Positions 24,821 through 33,113 of a stretch of DNA of 64,000 bases are shown here, piece by piece. The notes under the pieces are model-generated. The model was not told the DNA's origin and did no database searches. It saw only the letters and a program-made list of their open reading frames with translations. Position numbers and translations under genes: made by a program. The stretch is from JALYGJ01 sp963781705. Its GTDB lineage: Bacteria; Chloroflexota; Limnocylindria; Limnocylindrales; CSP1-4. The DNA lies in contig CAWAGP010000001.1 in the NCBI GenBank assembly GCA_963781705.1, forward strand, positions 248,001 to 312,000. The letters run 5' to 3'. Each line of letters opens with the position of its first letter. Within the stretch, counting starts at the first letter, position 1.

Positions 24821-25804
24821 ATGAGCGTTCAGACGAGAGTGACGCGCCAACGCGTACTCGGAACGACGCGCGGCCTGCGAGCAGCCTGGCAGCACGGTGA
24901 TGGACCGTTCAGGCTGCTCCTCGCCGCCGCGTCGTTGTCCGTTATCGCGCTGGTCGTTGCCATCGGCTGGCAGCTCTGGCAGAGCTCTGAGCTCTCGCGC
25001 AACGCCTTCGGCTTCGAATTCCTGTGGACATCGAACTGGGATCCGGCGATCACCCAGGTGTTCGGCGCTCTGCCGTACATCGAAGGAACGCTGATCACCT
25101 CCTTCGTGGCGCTGATCTTGGCGGTGCCGGTCGGAGTTGCCACCGCCATCTTCCTCGCCGAGCTGGCGCCGCCCTGGATCGCCGGGCCGGTCGGAACGCT
25201 GGTAGAGCTGCTCGCCGCGGTGCCCAGCGTGGTATTCGGGCTGTGGGGCCTGTTCGTGCTCATTCCGACTGTCGTTCGGCCGGTCGGCGACGCGTTGAAC
25301 TCCACGCTCGGATTCCTGCCGATCTTCGAAGGGCCGCTCTACGGCCCAAGTCGCCTCGCGGCGTCGTTCATCCTCGCGATCATGATCCTGCCGACGATCA
25401 CGGCGATCACCCGCGACGTGCTGCGGGCCGTACCTGGTTCGCAGCGCGAGGCCGCCATGGCGCTTGGCGCAACACGCTGGGAATCTGTCTGGCAGGTGCT
25501 CATCCCGTACGGACGGTCGGGCATCTTCGGCGGCATCGTGCTGGCCCTCGGGCGGGCGCTCGGCGAGACGATCGCGGTGACGATGGTCATCGGAAACAAC
25601 CTCGACCTGTCCGCCTCGCTGCTGCATCCCGGCTACACGATGGCCTCGATCATCGCCAACGAGTTCACCGAGGCGACCTTTCCGCTGTACCTGAACGCGC
25701 TGGTCGAGATCGGCCTGGTCCTGTTCGTGATCACGCTGATCATCAATGCCTTCGCGCAGGTGCTCATCTGGCGCACACGCGGCGCATTCGGAGGACGGAC
25801 GTGA
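24821..25804 (+). CDS. pstC: Phosphate ABC transporter permease PstC
   Basis: This 327-residue permease has six to seven membrane helices. A signature cytoplasmic loop for the ATPase reads VPGSQREAAMALGATRWES (EAA-type loop), and GRALGETIAVTMVIGNN follows it near the end. PstC forms the channel with PstA. The ATG at 24821 lies 35 bases after the hairpin. Its TGA overlaps the GTG of pstA, giving translational coupling. Confidence 0.96.
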   Translation: MSVQTRVTRQRVLGTTRGLRAAWQHGDGPFRLLLAAASLSVIALVVAIGWQLWQSSELSRNAFGFEFLWTSNWDPAITQVFGALPYIEGTLITSFVALILAVPVGVATAIFLAELAPPWIAGPVGTLVELLAAVPSVVFGLWGLFVLIPTVVRPVGDALNSTLGFLPIFEGPLYGPSRLAASFILAIMILPTITAITRDVLRAVPGSQREAAMALGATRWESVWQVLIPYGRSGIFGGIVLALGRALGETIAVTMVIGNNLDLSASLLHPGYTMASIIANEFTEATFPLYLNALVEIGLVLFVITLIINAFAQVLIWRTRGAFGGRT

Positions 25805-26700
25805 CCGTGGCGGCGACGGCCGGGCGAGCCGCTCAGCGCCGGGCTCGCCACGTCGCCCGACGCAAGCTCACCAACCGGCTGATGCTGGCGCTCGCCGGCC
25901 TGGCGGCGATCATCGCTGTCGCGCCGCTGGTCTGGATCGTCGTATACGTACTGCTGCAGGGCGCCAGCCAGCTGACCCCGGAGTTCCTGACCGCGCTGCC
26001 CACGCCGGCGGGCATCGTCGGCGGCGGCATCGCCAACGCGATCGTCGGCTCGTTCATGACGGTCGGCCTGGGACTGATCGTGGCAGTTCCCTTTGGCCTC
26101 CTGGCGGGCATGTACGCCGCGGCGCGGCCGGGCAGCAGGCTGGGCATCGCGATCCGTTTCGCGACCGACACCCTGGCTGGTGTGCCGTCAATCGTGATGG
26201 GCATCTTTGCCTACGCGGTCATCGTCGAGCCACAGGGTCACTTTTCCGCGTTTTCTGGGGCGATGGCGCTGAGCTTCATCATGCTGCCAACGATCGTCCG
26301 TTCGACAGAGGAGATGCTCAAGCTCGTGCCGGCATCGCTGCGCGAAGGATCCCTGGCCATCGGCGCACCGGAGTGGCGAACGAGCATCAGCGTGATGGTG
26401 CCGGCCGCCATCAACGGCATCCTGACCGGCGTCATGCTGGCCGTCGCCCGTGGGGCCGGAGAAGCCGCGCCGATGCTCTTTACCGCGTTCGGCAACCCGT
26501 TCATGAACACGTCGCTCGATCAGCCGGTATCGACGCTGCCCCACTTGATCTACACATATGGTGGCTCGGCCTACCCAGACTGGCAGGCCAAGGCGTGGGC
26601 CACCGCACTCGTACTCATTACGCTGGTGCTGCTGCTCAACGTGGCGGCGCGCCTGCTGACGTCATGGCGAACCAGGCGCATGGGGGCCGTAGCACAGTGA
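25801..26700 (+). CDS. pstA: Phosphate ABC transporter permease PstA
   Basis: This 299-residue permease has about six membrane helices. The EAA-type loop is VPASLREGSLAIGAPEWRT, followed by ARGAGEAAPMLFTAFGNPF, which is diagnostic of PstA. The start is GTG at 25801, overlapping the PstC stop (GTGA). A longer in-frame extension upstream lies inside pstC in another frame and is not used. It pairs with PstC and PstB. Confidence 0.96.
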   Translation: MTVAATAGRAAQRRARHVARRKLTNRLMLALAGLAAIIAVAPLVWIVVYVLLQGASQLTPEFLTALPTPAGIVGGGIANAIVGSFMTVGLGLIVAVPFGLLAGMYAAARPGSRLGIAIRFATDTLAGVPSIVMGIFAYAVIVEPQGHFSAFSGAMALSFIMLPTIVRSTEEMLKLVPASLREGSLAIGAPEWRTSISVMVPAAINGILTGVMLAVARGAGEAAPMLFTAFGNPFMNTSLDQPVSTLPHLIYTYGGSAYPDWQAKAWATALVLITLVLLLNVAARLLTSWRTRRMGAVAQ

Positions 26701-26710
26701 CGGCCGCACG

Positions 26711-27583
26711 ATGAACGGAGATGCTGACGTGACCGTCGGAACGATCCCAGAGGCAACCGCACAGGAACCGGGAGGTGGCGTCACGCCGCTGCCCGAGCAG
26801 ACCACCGATACGGCCGACGCAGCCAAGCTGTCCATCCGCAACCTGAGCGTCTACTACGGCAAGTTCAGGGCACTCCGCGATATCAGCCTGGAGATCAATC
26901 CGAACGCGGTAACGGCCATCATCGGACCATCCGGCTCGGGTAAGTCAACCCTGTTGCGCAGCATCAACCGGATGACCGACCTGGTGCCCAACGCACGGGC
27001 CGAAGGAGAGGTGCTCCTGGAGGGCACCAACGTGCTCGACCGGCAGGTTGACGTGGTCGAGGTCCGCCGCCAGGTGGGCATGGTCTTTCAGCGGCCGAAC
27101 CCATTCCCGAAGTCGATCTTCGACAACGTCGCCTACGGCCCCCGCCTTTACGGAGTCCGCGGCAACGAACTGAAGGATGTCGTCGAGCAGGCGCTGCGAT
27201 CGGCCGCCCTGTGGGACGAGGTCCAGGACAAGCTGCGCCAGTCGGGCATGGCCCTCTCGGGCGGCCAGCAGCAGCGCCTGTGCATCGCGCGCGCCATCGC
27301 CGTCGAGCCGGAGGTGATCCTCATGGATGAGCCCGCCTCGGCGCTCGATCCGCGCGCGACGTTGCTGATCGAGGAGTTGATGAAGAAGCTCAAGAGCCAG
27401 TACACGATCATCATCGTCACCCACAACATGCAGCAGGCCGCGCGCGTGTCGGACGAGACCGCGTTCATGACAATGGGCGACGACCGCGCCGGTTACCTGG
27501 TCGAGGTGGGCCCAACTTCCGACATCTTCACCAATCCCAAGAACCAGCTGACCGAGGACTACGTCTCCGGTCGGTTCGGCTAG
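26711..27583 (+). CDS. pstB: Phosphate ABC transporter ATP-binding protein
   Basis: This 290-residue ATPase has an N-terminal tail of about 38 residues and a complete ABC domain: Walker A GPSGSGKST (72-80), Q-loop MVFQRPNPFPKSIFDNV, signature LSGGQQQR, Walker B VILMDEPASALDP and switch His in IIIVTHNMQQAAR. The RPNPFPKS segment is typical of PstB. It powers phosphate import with PstCA. It follows pstA by 10 bases. Confidence 0.97.
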   Translation: MNGDADVTVGTIPEATAQEPGGGVTPLPEQTTDTADAAKLSIRNLSVYYGKFRALRDISLEINPNAVTAIIGPSGSGKSTLLRSINRMTDLVPNARAEGEVLLEGTNVLDRQVDVVEVRRQVGMVFQRPNPFPKSIFDNVAYGPRLYGVRGNELKDVVEQALRSAALWDEVQDKLRQSGMALSGGQQQRLCIARAIAVEPEVILMDEPASALDPRATLLIEELMKKLKSQYTIIIVTHNMQQAARVSDETAFMTMGDDRAGYLVEVGPTSDIFTNPKNQLTEDYVSGRFG

Positions 27584-27602
27584 TCCGGAGAGGGAGGACG
27601 CC

Positions 27603-28397
27603 ATGGAACGCGAGAACAGTCCCGAGGAGCGGCGCGCCCAACTAGCCGTCGAGGGCGACCTGGTGGACGTGCGCCTCGGTGAAATGCTCGATCAGAGCGC
27701 CGAGCCTCATCCCGCGGCCGCGCTGCCGTCATCGACGCCGGCGAGCCGCGACACGCTCGATCGCGAACTGCGCGAGATCAAGGACGAGGTGCTGCGCATG
27801 GGCAGCATGGTCGCCGGCCAGATCGGCGCGGCGCTCGACTCGCTCATCAGCCACGACGCCGACAAGGCGACTGCCGCGATCGTCGGTGACGTGCGCATCA
27901 ATGAGGCGCAGCGGCACATCAACTCGCTGATCACGACCACCATCGCCACGCAGCAGCCCGTGGCACGCGACCTGCGCTTCCTGCTGTCGCTCGACCATGT
28001 GACCTACGAACTTGAGCGCATGGGCGACCACGCTGGGTCGGTGGCCAAACAGTCGCGCAAGCTGGCACCGATGCCACCGCTCAAGGACTACCTCGACCTG
28101 CCCAAGATGGCCGCGCTGGCGGCCGAGCAGGTGCGCGGCGTACTGCACGCGCTGGTCGACCTGGATACTGCCCAGGCGCGCGTGGTTGCCGCCCGCGACG
28201 ACGACATGGACGCCATGTATCACGCGACCTTCGACGAAGTGCTTCGGCTGATGCGCGACGATCCGGCCAACGTCGATCGCGGCACGCGCATCCTGTTCGC
28301 GGCGCACTACCTCGAACGCATCGGCGACCGGGTCACCAACATCGCCGAGGACGTGGTCTTCCTCGCCACCGGCGACATCGAGGACCTAAACCCCTGA
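27603..28397 (+). CDS. phoU: Phosphate signalling complex protein PhoU
   Basis: This 264-residue PhoU has two three-helix repeats. The conserved pieces are LDRELREIKDEVLRMGSMV, INEAQRHINSLITTTIATQQPVA (split here by position only), YELERMGDHAGSVAKQS and the second repeat's ERIGDRVTNIAEDVVFLATG. PhoU links the Pst transporter to the PhoR kinase and holds it off when phosphate is plentiful. The first about 45 residues are an extra acidic tail. A GGAGG site precedes the ATG. Its TGA overlaps the likely CTG start of arsC. Confidence 0.95.
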   Translation: MERENSPEERRAQLAVEGDLVDVRLGEMLDQSAEPHPAAALPSSTPASRDTLDRELREIKDEVLRMGSMVAGQIGAALDSLISHDADKATAAIVGDVRINEAQRHINSLITTTIATQQPVARDLRFLLSLDHVTYELERMGDHAGSVAKQSRKLAPMPPLKDYLDLPKMAALAAEQVRGVLHALVDLDTAQARVVAARDDDMDAMYHATFDEVLRLMRDDPANVDRGTRILFAAHYLERIGDRVTNIAEDVVFLATGDIEDLNP

Positions 28398-28822
28398 ACG
28401 ATGAACGCCGGCGAGTCCTCTTCCTGTGCGTGCACAACAGTGCCCGCTCGCAGATGGCCGAAGGGCTACTGCGCGCCCGGGCGGGCGACCGTTTCGAAGC
28501 ATTCAGCGCAGGTTCTGAGGCGACGCACGTTCGCCCGTTGGCGGCGCGCGTGATGGGCGAGATCGGCATCGACATCAGCGGCCAGCGCAGCAAGACGGTC
28601 GCCGAGTTCGCCGGCCAGCGCTTCGATTACGCGGTGACGGTGTGCGACGAGTCGCGCGAGGCCTGCCCCTACTTCCCCGGCGCAGAACAACAGCTGCACT
28701 GGCTATTCGACGACCCTGCCGCGGCGACTGGTGCAGAGGATGAACAACTGGCGGTCTACCGCCGCGTGCGCGACGAGATCGCCGAGCGCATCCAGACGTT
28801 CGCGGAGTCCCCGCAGGGCTGA
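28394..28822 (+). CDS. arsC: Arsenate reductase, thioredoxin-coupled type
   Basis: The family motif CVHNSAR (C12-X5-R18) lies mostly upstream of the first usual start codon (GTG 28430). The only in-frame option that keeps it is CTG at 28394, which overlaps the phoU TGA as CTGA. From that start the 142-residue protein has Cys at 12, 84 and 91 (VCDESREACPYFPG), the same spacing as the three catalytic cysteines of thioredoxin-dependent ArsC. It reduces arsenate, which Pst transporters admit along with phosphate. A low-molecular-weight tyrosine phosphatase role is less likely because of the Cys pair. Confidence 0.88.
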   Translation: MNDERRRVLFLCVHNSARSQMAEGLLRARAGDRFEAFSAGSEATHVRPLAARVMGEIGIDISGQRSKTVAEFAGQRFDYAVTVCDESREACPYFPGAEQQLHWLFDDPAAATGAEDEQLAVYRRVRDEIAERIQTFAESPQG

Positions 28823-28854
28823 AGCGGCCCGCCTCGGTCACCGATACTGGGCCA

Positions 28855-29349
28855 ATGGACGCCGACGCCACCGCTGAACTGACGCTCTACCTGCTGCGCC
28901 ACGCGCATGCCGGCGATCCGCTTAAGTGGCACGACGACGACGCGCAACGGCCGCTGAGCAAGAAGGGCCGGCGCCAGGCCGAGCAGTTGGGCGAGTTCCT
29001 CGCCGCGCACGATGTTCGCCCGGCCGCGCTGCTGACCAGCCCCAAGCTGCGCGCGCTGGAGACGGCGCAGCTCGTCGGGGTCGCCATCGGCTGCACGCCG
29101 GTCATCGATGAGCGCTTGGGCGGCCCGCTGCGCCTGGCGACCCTCAGCCGAATCGTCGCCGACGCGGGCCGGCAGAGCTTGGCCGTCGTGGGCCACGACC
29201 CGGATTTCAGCGAACTGGCCGCACAGCTGATCGGCGCCGACGAGCTGTCCCTGCGCAAGGGCGCGGCGGCATGCTTCGCGGTCGCTCTGCCGCTCCGCCG
29301 CGGCGCGGCGACGCTGCGCTGGCTGCTGTCGCCCGACCTGCTCGGCTGA
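28855..29349 (+). CDS. sixA: SixA-type phosphohistidine phosphatase
   Basis: This 164-residue single-domain histidine phosphatase carries the catalytic RH in LTLYLLRHAHAGD (R15, H16). The second conserved His lies in LAVVGHDPDFSELAAQL, with TSPKLRALETAQLV between. SixA-type proteins remove phosphate from histidine on signalling proteins. Its place after pst, phoU and arsC suggests a part in the same phosphate response, which is inference. Its stop is in the same frame as the following LysE-like gene. Confidence 0.9.
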   Translation: MDADATAELTLYLLRHAHAGDPLKWHDDDAQRPLSKKGRRQAEQLGEFLAAHDVRPAALLTSPKLRALETAQLVGVAIGCTPVIDERLGGPLRLATLSRIVADAGRQSLAVVGHDPDFSELAAQLIGADELSLRKGAAACFAVALPLRRGAATLRWLLSPDLLG

Positions 29350-29361
29350 CGCGCCCGCGCC

Positions 29362-29889
29362 ATGCTCCAAGCGCTGCTCGCGGCCGGCGCCGGAGCGGCC
29401 ACCGCCGACCTCATCTACGCGATGCTGGCGGTACTCGCCGGCCTGGGCGTCAGCTCGATCATCGGCCGGCTCGAGATTCCGTTGCGTATCGTCGGCGGTG
29501 CCCTGCTGATGGCCATTGCCGTGCGTGGACTCGCGTCGCTGCGTGGCGCGCGCGGCAACGAAACGGGCCAGCACGTGCCGCGCACCGCTCATTCACGCAC
29601 CTACCTCACGGTGCTCGGCCTGACCCTGCTCAACCCGGCCACGGTCATCTACTTCGCCGCGCTGGCGGTCGGCCTGCCCTTCCTGAACGGTCTGGCCGAG
29701 CGCCTCGCCTTCGCCGCCGCTGCGTTCACGGCGTCGCTGTCGTGGCAGAGCCTGCTGGCCGTGTTCGGGGCGACCGTCGGCCGCGGCTCGGGGCATCGAC
29801 TGCACGGCCCGACCGTTCTCCTCGGCAACGCCGTCGTCCTGCTCATCGGCGCGCTGATCCTTATCGCGGGTTTCCAGGCGCTCGGCTAG
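29362..29889 (+). CDS. LysE/RhtB family exporter, N-terminally short
   Basis: This 175-residue membrane protein matches LysE-type amino-acid exporters from the second half of helix 1 on: GAGAATADLIYAML, GALLMAIAVRGL, TVLGLTLLNPATVIYFAALA and the final helices. The usual start of the family (a GPNGALC-like stretch and the first helix, about 25-30 residues) is absent. An in-frame stop (the sixA stop) lies only 12 bases before the ATG. It may be a truncated gene or a shortened family form. It ends 8 bases from the phoR stop, which faces it. Confidence 0.75.
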   Translation: MLQALLAAGAGAATADLIYAMLAVLAGLGVSSIIGRLEIPLRIVGGALLMAIAVRGLASLRGARGNETGQHVPRTAHSRTYLTVLGLTLLNPATVIYFAALAVGLPFLNGLAERLAFAAAAFTASLSWQSLLAVFGATVGRGSGHRLHGPTVLLGNAVVLLIGALILIAGFQALG

Positions 29890-29896
29890 GCCTCGG

Positions 29897-31090
29897 TCAC
29901 AGGCTCTCGGCCGGCACTCGGTCGGCCAGCGGCACGGTGAACGTGAACGTGGCGCCGTGGCCTTCCTCGCTCTCGACGCTGATCTGGCCACCGTGGCCTT
30001 CGATGATGTGGCGGGCGATGGCCAGCCCCAGACCGGTTCCGCCCATGCCCCGCTGGCGCGCCTTGTCGACCTTGTAGAAGCGCTCGAAGACGCGATCGAT
30101 CTCGGCCGCCGGGATGCCCACCCCCTGGTCGCGCACCGCGACGGCGATGAACGGCTCCGCCACGAGCGCCGAAACAGTCACGGTAGTGTGCGGCGGCGAG
30201 AACTTGACCGCATTGTGGAGCAGGTTGACCAGCACCTGGCCGAGGCGCTCGTCGTCGCCCCACGCCTGTGGCAGGTCGGCGGGCAAGTCGGCCACCAGGG
30301 TGACATCCTGCCGTTCGGCGAAGGTGCGCAGGCGGTCGAGCGCCCCATTGATCACCTCGGCCACGTCGACCGGCGCGAAGTGCCGGTCGGACGCGCCGCC
30401 CTCGATGCGCGCCAGGTCGAGCAGCTCGTTGACCATCTGGACCAGGTGGCCGGTCTCGACGTCGATCTTCTTGGTCCGCTCGCGGATGCGCGGCGGCACG
30501 TCGGCCCGTTCGAGATCCTGGCCGAGCGTCTCGGTCAGCAGCCGGATGGTGGTCAGCGGCGTGCGCAGTTCATGCGACAGGTTGTCGATGAACTCCGTCC
30601 GCATGCGCTGCAGCCGGCGCAGTTCGGTGACGTCGTCGAGCAGCAGCCACAGCCCGCCGTCGGCGGCGCGCCTGATGCGCACCAGCGTGCGCCGTTCGTC
30701 GGCCGAACGCCCACCGACTTCGACCGTGACCGAGCCCCGCCGAGGCGCCGCACGCGCCGCCTCGTCCACGCGATGGTCGACGAACAGCTCGAGCAGCGAG
30801 CGATCGGTCGCCGCTGTGAGTTCGATCGACAGCATCCGTGCCGCGGCCTGGTTCAAGCGGATCACGCGCATGTCCGGTCCGACACGGATTACGCCGATGT
30901 CGATGCGCTCGATCAGCGCCGGCAGTTCACCGGTCCAGATGTCATCGGTGGACGGAGCCGGCCCGCTGGGACGAGTCGCAGCGGAGGGTTCCGCCGTTGC
31001 CGGTGCGGCCTGGCGACGGGCAAACAGCATTCCCAGTCCCGCGCCCACCAGCAGGGCGACCAGCGCGAGCAGGGCGTACTCGACAGGCAC
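29897..31090 (-). CDS. phoR: PhoR-type membrane sensor histidine kinase
   Basis: This 397-residue kinase has one N-terminal membrane helix (6-24), a PAS-like domain (about 55-155), a HisKA domain with FIDNLSHELRTPLTTIR (H173) and an HATPase_c domain (NLLHNAVKFSPPHTTVTV, VRDQGVGIPAAEIDRVFERF, GTGLGLAIARHIIEGHGG). The lack of a large outer sensor is typical of PhoR, which listens to Pst/PhoU. It is the last gene of the phoB operon and faces the pst operon tail to tail. Confidence 0.93.
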   Translation of the reverse strand: MPVEYALLALVALLVGAGLGMLFARRQAAPATAEPSAATRPSGPAPSTDDIWTGELPALIERIDIGVIRVGPDMRVIRLNQAAARMLSIELTAATDRSLLELFVDHRVDEAARAAPRRGSVTVEVGGRSADERRTLVRIRRAADGGLWLLLDDVTELRRLQRMRTEFIDNLSHELRTPLTTIRLLTETLGQDLERADVPPRIRERTKKIDVETGHLVQMVNELLDLARIEGGASDRHFAPVDVAEVINGALDRLRTFAERQDVTLVADLPADLPQAWGDDERLGQVLVNLLHNAVKFSPPHTTVTVSALVAEPFIAVAVRDQGVGIPAAEIDRVFERFYKVDKARQRGMGGTGLGLAIARHIIEGHGGQISVESEEGHGATFTFTVPLADRVPAESL

Positions 31091-31142
31091 CCGCCAAGTC
31101 TATGGAAGCCCGGCGCGCCAAACGAGGCGCGCGAGATGAGGC

Positions 31143-31511
31143 TCAGTTGCCGCCCGTGAGCACCGGCCAGCTTGGTCGTGGCAGGCCCGACGCCAGCTCC
31201 ATCCAGCGCAGCGCATAGGCCACCTCGGTCGCGTTGCGCGTCAGCAGCACGCGCGGCGCGGGCGCCGCACCAACCGCGGCAACATGAAAGTGCTCTTGCG
31301 TATAGCTGATGGCCAGCGAGCCACGGCTGCTGATGGGGCGCAGGTGGGTGCGCACGAGTTCGACCATGCGCGCGAAATCGCTTCGGTCCGCCAGCGCTGC
31401 GGGCAATCGATCGGGCGCCATGTCGAGCCACGCCGCGAGAAGGTCGGCGTGCGTCTGCAGCCGGCTGACCTGTGCTGGCGAAACCATGCCATCGGCAACC
31501 TGAGTGTTCAT
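31143..31511 (-). CDS. Orphan 122-residue protein between phoB and phoR
   Basis: I do not recognise this protein. It is soluble and mainly helical at the start (VSRLQTHADLLAAWLDMAPD, then RSDFARMVELVRTHLRP). It continues with strands (SLAISYTQEHFHVAAVG, APRVLLTRNATEVAYALRWM) and ends in LPRPSWPVLTGGN. The gaps to phoB (72 bases) and phoR (52 bases) and the shared strand make it part of the same operon. That place suggests a modifier of the PhoR-PhoB pair, but nothing in the sequence proves it. Confidence 0.65.
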   Translation of the reverse strand: MNTQVADGMVSPAQVSRLQTHADLLAAWLDMAPDRLPAALADRSDFARMVELVRTHLRPISSRGSLAISYTQEHFHVAAVGAAPAPRVLLTRNATEVAYALRWMELASGLPRPSWPVLTGGN

Positions 31512-31583
31512 GGACTCAGGCTGACCGGCGAGTGTGAACGGCAGATTGCCGCCGTGTTTACGTTTCGACCCGCTACGGCCGAT

Positions 31584-32294
31584 CTATGCGCCCGCCGGCC
31601 AACGGAAGACGTAGCCCACGCCGCGCACGGTCTGGATGAACACCGGGCTGGCGATATCCGCCTCGATGCGCTTGCGCAGCCAGTGCACGTGGACGTCAAC
31701 GGTGCGCGTCTCGCCGGCGTAGTCATAGCCCCACACGCGCTCGAGCAGTTGCTCGCGGCTGAACACCTGGCCGGCGTTGCGGATCAGAAAGGAGAGCAGC
31801 TCGAATGCTTTGGGCTTGACCGGCAGCGGCACCCCATCGCGCAGGATCTGGTGGCCGGCCAGGTCAACCTGCACCGGGCCCAGCTCGACCGCGCGCTGTC
31901 CGCCCGGGGGTGACGGTGGCCGGGCGGCTGTATCGGACCGGCGCAGCAGGGCGCGGATGCGCGCCTGCAGCTCGCGCAGGCTGAAAGGCTTGGTGACGTA
32001 ATCGTCGGCGCCCAGCTCCAGGCCGAGCACCTTGTCGAGCTCGCTGTCGCGAGCCGTCAGCATGAGGATGGGCACGGGTGATTCGGCGCGCAGGACGCGA
32101 CACACCTCGATGCCCGACATGCCCGGCAGCATCAGGTCCAGGATGACCAGGTCGGGCTGGTCCGCGCGGAAGCGCTCGAGCGCCTGCGGACCGTCAGCGG
32201 CGGTGGTCACCTGCAGTCCGTCCTCGATCAGTGCCTCGGCCAGCGTTTCGCGGACGGTGTGCTCGTCTTCGACGATGAGCACGGTGCGCGCCAT
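31584..32294 (-). CDS. phoB: PhoB-type response regulator (OmpR family)
   Basis: This is a 236-residue two-domain regulator. The receiver has the acidic pair in IVEDEHTV, phospho-acceptor D53 in LVILDLMLPGMSG, Thr in LMLTARD and Lys in DDYVTKPFSLREL. The winged-helix output domain ends with VWGYDYAGETRTVDVHVHWLRKRIE and GVGYVFRW. It should bind the 11-bp repeats before pstS and the related repeats before its own operon. It follows the SnoaL-like gene by 4 bases. Confidence 0.93.
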   Translation of the reverse strand: MARTVLIVEDEHTVRETLAEALIEDGLQVTTAADGPQALERFRADQPDLVILDLMLPGMSGIEVCRVLRAESPVPILMLTARDSELDKVLGLELGADDYVTKPFSLRELQARIRALLRRSDTAARPPSPPGGQRAVELGPVQVDLAGHQILRDGVPLPVKPKAFELLSFLIRNAGQVFSREQLLERVWGYDYAGETRTVDVHVHWLRKRIEADIASPVFIQTVRGVGYVFRWPAGA

Positions 32295-32298
32295 ACGC

Positions 32299-32730
32299 CT
32301 AGACCTGCTCGCCGGCGCGCGCCTTGCGGATCAGCTCGGCCCGGTCGCGTCGACGGAACTCGCGGCTCTGGGCCCAGTACTCGTTGAAGTCGGTGCACTC
32401 GCCGGCGTCGTTGAAGTGGCACACGTAGATGTTGAAGAACTCGTCGCGCAGCTGACCGCCGGGTGTCTCGAAGTAGCGGCTCCAGCCGCTGGCGACGTGC
32501 ACCTCGCCGTCGATGGCGAGTGGCTCGTAGTGACCCTCGTACGTGCCCGGGTCGTCGCGGCCGTCGAGCCATGACTTGACGATCTCGTCACGGCCGCGCA
32601 CCGGCTCGTCCTGCGGGTGGTACCGATAATTCGCGTCGGCGCTGAACAACGCGCCGATCTGCTGCGGGTCGTACGTATTCCACGCCTCGACGTACGCGTC
32701 GAGCCACCCCTGGAATTGCTCGTGGTTCAT
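32299..32730 (-). CDS. SnoaL/NTF2-like protein
   Basis: This 143-residue protein has the cone-shaped SnoaL/NTF2 fold: an N-terminal helix WLDAYVEAWNTYDPQQIGALF, then ANYRYHPQDEPVRGRDEIVKSW and strands ending ECTDFNEYWAQSREF. Members are small-molecule enzymes or binding proteins; no active-site set points to a particular reaction. It is the first gene of the operon with phoB, the orphan gene and phoR, behind a PHO-like repeat set. It may therefore be phosphate-regulated. Confidence 0.8.
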   Translation of the reverse strand: MNHEQFQGWLDAYVEAWNTYDPQQIGALFSADANYRYHPQDEPVRGRDEIVKSWLDGRDDPGTYEGHYEPLAIDGEVHVASGWSRYFETPGGQLRDEFFNIYVCHFNDAGECTDFNEYWAQSREFRRRDRAELIRKARAGEQV

Positions 32731-32751
32731 TCGCTCCCTCGCTCAAACATT

Positions 32752-32794
32752 GGTGACCGCATAGTAACCGCTATTCATCCATCGTGCGGTTACC
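32752..32794. promoter_or_regulatory. PHO-like repeats before the SnoaL-phoB-phoR operon
   Basis: On the plus strand GTGACCGC (32753-32760) and GTAACCGC (32764-32771) start exactly 11 bp apart. A third copy, GCGGTTAC (32786-32793), is inverted with a 14-bp spacer. Read along the operon they are GCGGTTAC and GCGGTCAC, close to the GTTAAC/GTTCAC units of the pstS PHO box. They lie 23-64 bases before the first ATG, a place fit for autoregulation by PhoB. Confidence 0.6.
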
Positions 32795-32798
32795 AGAG

Positions 32799-32902
32799 CT
32801 AGCTTGAGAAGGACTCCAGCGCCTCGCGCGCGGCGTCGACGCATCGCCAGCGTTCGCTGGTAACCCAGCGCCACGAGCGTGTCGAACAGCGGCGGCGCGG
32901 CC
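32799..32902 (-). pseudogene. Decayed copy of the gltX 3' end
   Basis: These 104 bases resemble the last 103 bases of gltX (33114-33216), roughly four bases in five, starting exactly at a TAG stop in both. Text such as AREALESFSS corresponds to AREALDSLVA in GltX. One base of length difference breaks the frame further in, and similarity ends at about 32902. The rest of the gap to gltX (32903-33113) shows no gene. It is a relic of a partial duplication or of a lost second glutamyl-tRNA synthetase gene. Confidence 0.75.
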
Positions 32903-33113
32903 TTTCCGACAAATGTCCGGCCATCTCGACGTTATGCGGGTCACGGGCCCTCGCACGCCCTCGCTGGGGGCGCGGTGCCGTGATTCTGAGCGTGGCTGTG
33001 GGCCACGGACGGGCACTTTGCGCGCCGGGCTCAGCGTAAGGTCGATACGCCCGAACAACTGACGGAAGCCACCGCGGCGACCAGGCAGGCGCCACGCCCC
33101 AGCCGAGCGCGCA

